From: Amyelois transitella
Taxonomy: Eukaryota; Arthropoda; Insecta; Lepidoptera; Pyralidae
NCBI RefSeq assembly: GCF_032362555.1
Contig: NC_083522.1
Span: 7,232,001 to 7,296,000, forward strand
Length of the DNA stretch: 64,000 bases
Direction: 5' to 3'
The notes under the pieces are model-generated. The model had not been told where the DNA came from and searched no databases. It saw only the letters and a list, made by a program, of their open reading frames with translations. Made by a program: the position numbers and the translations under genes. This document shows positions 61,701 through 64,000 of the stretch, in pieces (the stretch's first letter is position 1; every line of letters begins with the position of its first letter).

Positions 61701-62518
61701 TCAATATTTTCATGGTAATAGAAGTATAAAGTTTGCGTTGTAGAAGTTGCAAAATGGCGAAATCGTGATTCTTACTGGATTATTTGTGAAGACGATTTTA
61801 GAGAATTTTACTTGGGACATAATAACTTTTTGGCACCATTAAATTCCTCAATTATTGGACTTTGTGGAATAGTAAACAAAAACAGAATATATGAAAGATG
61901 TAAATTGCAAAATCAGTAAAATATTTACAATGGATAATTTTTCGGTAAGTTTTGAATTCAGTGACCTAAATATAATAAACGCAAGTGTTTTTTCGCATCA
62001 AAATTTATTGCATATGATTCTTCATTTATATATCTTTAAAAAAAAATAAATTTTTGGGTAGGTCCCAAATAATTATATACAGATATACAACAAAATCTAA
62101 GACACTGCGCGCCCGTCCGCCGCGGCGCTTGAACGCCGCAGACGAGGTGCGCAGTTTGCGTATAGCCGCCGCAGCTGAAGGGTTAAAGAATATAATGAGG
62201 CTATTGTCAAATATGTCCAAATTTCGATTGACGGACTCATTTTTGTTATCACGTGATACGGGATAGCGATAGTTTTTCGCGCGATAATAACGACGTCGCG
62301 CGAGCTTTACTGCAGGAGCGTGGCTTACCAGATTAGTACCTGCTGGTCAGATTATAAAGTGGACTTAATATTACAGCGGCAGAAGCAAGCGGGTCTAGCT
62401 CTATCACGGCCGCGGGCCCCGTCTCGCCGGTGTCGAGCCCCGCGTGCGACTCCCGCGGAGCCCTACTCGACGCCATCTGCTCCTTCGACAAGTCCCGCCT
62501 CGCCAGGGTGCACTCGCG
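49747..62518 (+). CDS. PXK: PX domain-containing pseudokinase PXK (3' end beyond window)
   Basis: A membrane-trafficking protein with a phosphoinositide-binding PX domain and a kinase-like fold; vertebrate PXK acts on endosomal receptor traffic. Exons: 49747-49848, 50130-50318, 50605-50701, 50846-50952, 52353-52469, 52572-52815, 53145-53384, 53994-54217, 54383-54463, 54790-54889, 62377-62518. Phases agree through 547 codons. The PX part has RRYRDFAALHASLH and LPLPPKKLIGN. In the kinase part the catalytic loop reads HGHIHPGN instead of HRD-K-N, and DFG is DIEN, so catalysis is doubtful. Charged KKRDSMWKS follows, then a Ser/Pro-rich tail and a WH2-like LLDAICSFDKSRLARV in exon 11. Intron 10 (7.5 kb) contains the piggyBac gene. 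The last donor (TCGCG|gtgaga) has no partner that I recognise before 64000. Confidence 0.93.
51570..51740 (-). repeat. GTAGACAGAGCC repeat in PXK intron 4
   Basis: AACTTGGAATTCTTCTTTTA, GGCGATGGGCTAGTAACCTG, TTTTCAAGACTGTTGGCTCT, GTCTACCCTGCAAGGC. The rest of intron 4 (50953-52352) contains a reverse SINE head fragment at 51985-52060 (AACTTCGAAAATAGTATTTG) and otherwise no recognisable feature. Confidence 0.8.
52072..52325 (+). repeat. GTAGACAGAGCC repeat abutting PXK exon 5
   Basis: Near full-length forward copy: CATGTCTATATCCCTTGCAG, GGTAGACAAAGCC, GCCACGTTCAGC, AAGAGATGGAGTGGTCCTAT, GAACCGCACGGCAC. Its end is within about 30 bp of the exon 5 acceptor (52352), so it has replaced or forms most of the normal branch-point region. 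The forward and reverse copies in this intron (51570 and 52072) make an inverted pair. Confidence 0.85.
53419..53596 (+). pseudogene. Decayed tandem duplicate of PXK exon 7
   Basis: This stretch matches the 3' two thirds of exon 7 (about 53208-53375) base by base over long runs: CAGAACCTTTGGACACGCAT is identical, and GGCCGAAG(C/T)TGTTGCAAT, TTGTATGA(G/A)ATGG and TACCC(G/A)GAAGGGATAT differ slightly. Deletions around 53490-53510 (the GTCGACAATTAATGG part) and frame changes make it non-coding. It begins 35 bp after the functional exon, and there is no proper donor at its end. Confidence 0.85.
53620..53790 (+). repeat. Relic of a LINE/Helitron 3' region in PXK intron 7
   Basis: Contains AGCGCGGGTTTCTCTTCCGT, AATTTCATTAAAATCGGTTC and AGTAATTTATGAGTTTATTC, phrases shared by lepidopteran LINE and Helitron tails. 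It directly follows the duplicated exon piece. Confidence 0.5.
55081..55235 (+). repeat. SINE fragment in PXK intron 10
   Basis: Matches the 3' half of the SINE at 9324: GGTTAGGTTGCAGGGGGCAA, CCTGACTCATCCAATCCAGG, ATCATGGTCAG, GAGGATTTAACCGGGATTAA, then the AGAAAGAAGAAGA tail. Confidence 0.7.
55800..55846 (+). other. Possible non-coding first exon of the piggyBac gene
   Basis: TGTAATTACAAACAG|gtatgt is a good donor after a GC-richer stretch, and the coding exon has a good acceptor at 57206 (TTTTATTTTATTGACAG). If joined, the 120-bp satellite lies in the first intron. The exon's 5' end is unknown. Confidence 0.4.
56341..57157 (+). repeat. 120-127 bp tandem repeat, about 7 copies
   Basis: Copies start with GTATACAGGATCTACGCTCC at 56341, 56461, 56581 and 56701; longer 127-bp units with the 7-bp insertion GTATACAGTATACAGG start at 56821 and 56948; the last, truncated unit starts at 57075. 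Within each unit are GTAACTCGTATCGCGCTGTG, TTTTAGCTCGTTAGTTTTGT and TGAAGTGACATCGAGGGTCT. Units are nearly identical; copies with GTTAGT...TCTCC alternate with copies having GTCAGT...TCTCA, which points to duplication of a dimer. It ends 50 bp before the first coding exon of the piggyBac gene. Confidence 0.95.
57213..59900 (+). CDS. piggyBac-type transposase gene with introns (652 aa)
   Basis: Coding exons 57213-57341, 57421-57507, 57700-57753 and 58212-59900, all phase 0 with canonical splice sites (aga|gtatgt, gct|gtaaga, cct|gtaagt). N-terminal residues 1-115 are acidic (DPELAEELAIDSGSDEDAEE). The transposase core follows (TQIWDQPLMDSIVHETNHYA, LYRLIGVMIFMSICVRSRLE). The piggyBac DDD triad is complete: VSIDESLLLW (D318), LFMDNFYNS (D401) and GGVDLKDQKLSMY (D505), with spacing close to the moth piggyBac protein. 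The C-terminus carries a cysteine cluster (CVRCRQKCNIACSHC, then CVGQCWLEYH) like the end-binding domain of piggyBac. The frame is entirely intact. Introns are unusual for an insect piggyBac, so it is either a domesticated gene or an intron-bearing active element. Confidence 0.9.
57898..58060. repeat. 83-bp tandem duplication in the last piggyBac-gene intron
   Basis: Two diverged copies: GTGTTTGGTTTGTGCTTCAA, TAACACAATTCTGCTAAAAT, TGGCAATGCGGTATGAATGT and, from 57981, GTGTTTGGTGTATGCTCAAT, AACGTAATTCAGCGAAATTG, GCAATATGGCATGAATATAT. Older than the 120-bp satellite, judging by divergence. Confidence 0.8.
58061..58088. repeat. Perfect 28-bp palindrome
   Basis: ATGAACAGGAAT, loop CTCT, ATTCCTGTTCAT: 12-bp perfect arms directly after the 83-bp duplication and about 125 bp before the acceptor of the main exon. 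Confidence 0.9.
59988..60240 (+). repeat. tRNA-derived SINE just after the piggyBac gene
   Basis: The head AGTAGTCAACACACCAGACT and the B-box GGTCTCGGGTTCGATCCCCA precede CTGATCTTGGGTGTTTATCT. It is the same family as bases 1-95. It begins about 90 bp after the stop at 59900, so the transposase 3' UTR may read into it. Confidence 0.75.
60280..60385 (+). repeat. Fragment of an interspersed repeat
   Basis: CGACCAATACTGTTGAAAAG, AGTTTCTTTCGGCGTTTCTT and CGGTTACGAAGCGCTAGTAG form a phrase I know from many moth genomes. It is non-coding here. Confidence 0.55.
60386..62103. other. PXK intron 10 / piggyBac right flank
   Basis: AT-rich, no exon. A tandem duplication of 36 bp lies at 61033-61104 (CATTGGTAAAAATAATTCCT and CATTGGTAAAAATAATTACT). 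ACGGCCATCAGCAG occurs twice, at about 61309 and 61359. About 60850-60900 is a LINE-tail relic (AAAATTACTGAACCGATTTT). Confidence 0.5.
62104..62155. repeat. GC-rich hairpin near the candidate right end
   Basis: ACTGCGCGCCCGTCCGCCGC, GGCG, loop CTTGAA, then CGCCGCAGACGAGGTGCGCAGT: arms of about 22 bp with some mismatches. It lies 28 bp inside the GAAGGGTTAA at 62177-62186 and is far more GC-rich than its surroundings. Confidence 0.75.
62377..62518 (+). CDS. PXK: PXK exon 11 with WH2-like motif
   Basis: Acceptor ACTTAATATTACAG after a phase-1 donor at 54889; it continues as SAEASGSSSITAAG, then LLDAICSFDKSRLARVHS. Vertebrate PXK also has a Ser/Pro-rich tail followed by a WH2 motif with ICSF-like sequence. 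The exon is GC-rich against AT-rich flanks, which supports it as coding. The donor is TCGCG|gtgaga. Confidence 0.85.
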
Positions 62519-63055
62519 GTGAGAACCCGCCACTTTCATTGTGTGAATTTTGACGATGAAAGTGAGAAAGTTTTCATAAATACAAAAGCGAAATAAGTTC
62601 ACTCTCCCATATAAGATAGATCAATATGTTTTTATGGAAACCTTGAGCAGGTTCATCATCCAAACGTGCTATTAAAATTTCCGTAACCAATGTAAATTCA
62701 CCATGTATACACGATCTGGTGGTCTATTCACGGACGAGGAATGTTTTATCTGTCTTCGATCTTTAGGTACTGATATGAAAGTGAACAATCTTGATACGTA
62801 TTTTTCTTGAAATATACATTTCTAAAATAATTTAATTTATTATGCGATCTGTTATATTATTTTGATTAGATAAAACATTGCCTTTTCAACGTTAGTGAAT
62901 GGGAGCTGGCGTTGACAAGGGCTATATTTAAAAAAGACTATTTATATGACGTGAAACGGGAAAGCGATAGTTTTTCGCGAGCCGTGCTACGAAGTGATGT
63001 ATCTGATGCGCCCAAACGTTGATAAGGCGCATGTCTATTTTCGTACTTTAACAAC
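62519..63055. other. PXK intron 11, no exon seen
   Basis: CGGGATAGCGATAGTTTTTC (about 62259, just upstream of exon 11) and CGGGAAAGCGATAGTTTTTC (about 62957) are the two copies of a short direct repeat around the exon. Nothing coding was recognised here. Confidence 0.4.
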
Positions 63056-63294
63056 TCTGCCCTGGTATAACTAAAATGCCGTTATCTGCCAAATCCTTGT
63101 TTTTAGTAAAACGTCAAAAACTGCGGTAAAAATTTAAACTGATGCCATTCATCAATGAGAACGCCTGTTTATGACTTAAAGGTACCAAAAAGTCGTATAT
63201 ACAGATCGAAAGAAATTTTTTTTTCTTATTTTACTGGTAAAAAAGGTGTAAATCCTGATGTCAGATAACGGCATTTTAGTTATACCACGGCAGA
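63056..63294. mobile_element. Short MITE with 35-bp inverted ends
   Basis: TCTGCCCTGGTATAACTAAA, ATGCCGTTATCTG at 63056-63088 is inverted at 63262-63294 (CAGATAACGGCATTTTAGTT, ATACCACGGCAGA), with one mismatch over 33 bp. The interior is 173 bp of AT-rich non-coding DNA. No clear target duplication. It lies in PXK intron 11 or downstream. Confidence 0.85.
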
Positions 63295-64000
63295 ACTTTC
63301 TCTCTTTGTCTCACTCTGAAAGTAACCAAAAAGATAGAGACAAGAACACATATGCCTTATCAACGTACAGCTGCCTGCAGAGAAACATGACCCCCTTATT
63401 ATACAAACAAACAAAGAAATGGCGGGAGGTGGTTAAGGTTTTTGCAGTCGACCAAGTTAGATATATATTTTATCTTCTCTATATCTATATGATTTCCGTT
63501 ATAAAAGAGAAAGGAGTAGAAGTAGTAGAGGAGGAAATAAAGACATACACTCGTTAATAAATTTACTTTTTGCGTACTTAACAATAAAAGACCAATCCAG
63601 TGTAAACGTACAATAACTAAGATAAAATTAATGACAAATTAAGAAGACAACATGGCTTTTATATGTCGTAAATTAATGTCGATTTAATTTTTTAAATTAT
63701 CTTAACAACACCAGTGGCGTTCTGCAACGCGGTTACATCTTAAGAGTATTAAATTTAAAATAAATGAGCAACATTGAATTTTTAGATAGGTTAGATCCGT
63801 ACAAATATTTTAGAAAGCGATTTGGCCAAGGATTCTAAACAAATTTTATATATAATAAGTTGTTGAATTCTGAAAACCAATTTTCAACTTCTCAAGGATC
63901 AAGATTTTAAGATTCCGATAAAATACAACTGTTGCATTTTTAACGCTAAACTACATTTGAATGCATGATTAATCAGAAATTTGTTTTCATTTTTTGTTAT
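63295..64000. other. Right end of window, no gene seen
   Basis: AT-rich. Short open frames at 63.3-63.6 kb have no domain or codon bias. The terminal PXK exon was not recognised here. Confidence 0.4.

Larger units (their letters stand above)
55546..62186 (+). mobile_element. Candidate piggyBac-type element in PXK intron 10
   Basis: TTAACCCTTC (TTAA at 55546-55549) on the left and GAAGGGTTAA (TTAA at 62183-62186) on the right form the expected TTAA-CCC ends of a piggyBac element, with 10 bp of inverted identity. A second inverted pair is internal: GGCCGTATCCG at about 55570 and CGGATACGGCC at about 61303-61313; the latter lies 17 bp inside another TTAA (61330-61333), which is an alternative right end. 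The only transposase gene inside runs 57213-59900. The arms beyond the first bases do not match well, so the exact boundaries are uncertain. Confidence 0.5.

Noticed and set aside
62320-62602. 77-aa plus and 89-aa minus frames around PXK exon 11
   Set aside because: The plus frame is out of phase with PXK exon 10 and runs into the intron; the phase-1 frame gives the WH2-like motif instead.

Overview
This is nuclear DNA of a moth or butterfly (Lepidoptera). It is AT-rich, its genes have many short introns with GT-AG ends, and it is strewn with interspersed repeats I recognise as typical of Lepidoptera: the repeat carrying GTAGACAGAGCC, the repeat carrying ATCACGCCTCTTTCCC, tRNA-derived SINEs and Helitron-like ends. 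I cannot name the species.

Five conserved genes and one transposase gene are readable at exon level. (1) 2.6-33.1 kb, plus: a fatty aldehyde dehydrogenase of family ALDH3, with two alternative first exons, two equal-length in-phase alternatives for one internal exon, and two alternative C-termini. Its introns hold most of the mobile DNA of the left half. (2) 35.4 kb, plus: Rho1, with the whole coding sequence in one exon. (3) 36.7-42.4 kb, minus: NOL9/Grc3 polynucleotide 5'-kinase, five exons, convergent with Rho1. (4) 43.5-49.0 kb, minus: mitochondrial ATP synthase subunit alpha, eleven exons, complete at 552 aa. (5) 49.7 kb to beyond 62.5 kb, plus: PXK, a PX-domain pseudokinase, divergent from ATP synthase alpha across a 745-bp shared promoter region. 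Its last exon seems to lie outside the window. (6) Nested in PXK intron 10 on the same strand: a four-exon piggyBac-type transposase gene (652 aa) with an intact DDD triad and C-terminal cysteine cluster, preceded by about seven copies of a 120-127 bp tandem repeat.

Mobile DNA: a 2.6-kb DNA transposon with clear TIRs and TACT target duplications, containing a LINE fragment (6.5-9.1 kb); a 2.8-kb LINE inserted into an older repeat with a TAACT duplication (21.2-24.1 kb); a roughly 0.93-kb internally deleted transposon that keeps the first exon of one protein on one strand and a THAP zinc-finger start on the other (30.4-31.3 kb); a small MITE at 63.1-63.3 kb; and many SINEs.

Most worth following up: the intron-containing, catalytically intact piggyBac gene with its satellite; the ALDH3 alternative exons; the convergent two-protein THAP element; and a decayed tandem duplicate of PXK exon 7. 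Exon boundaries were read by eye from splice signals, reading phase and family similarity; no transcript data were available.
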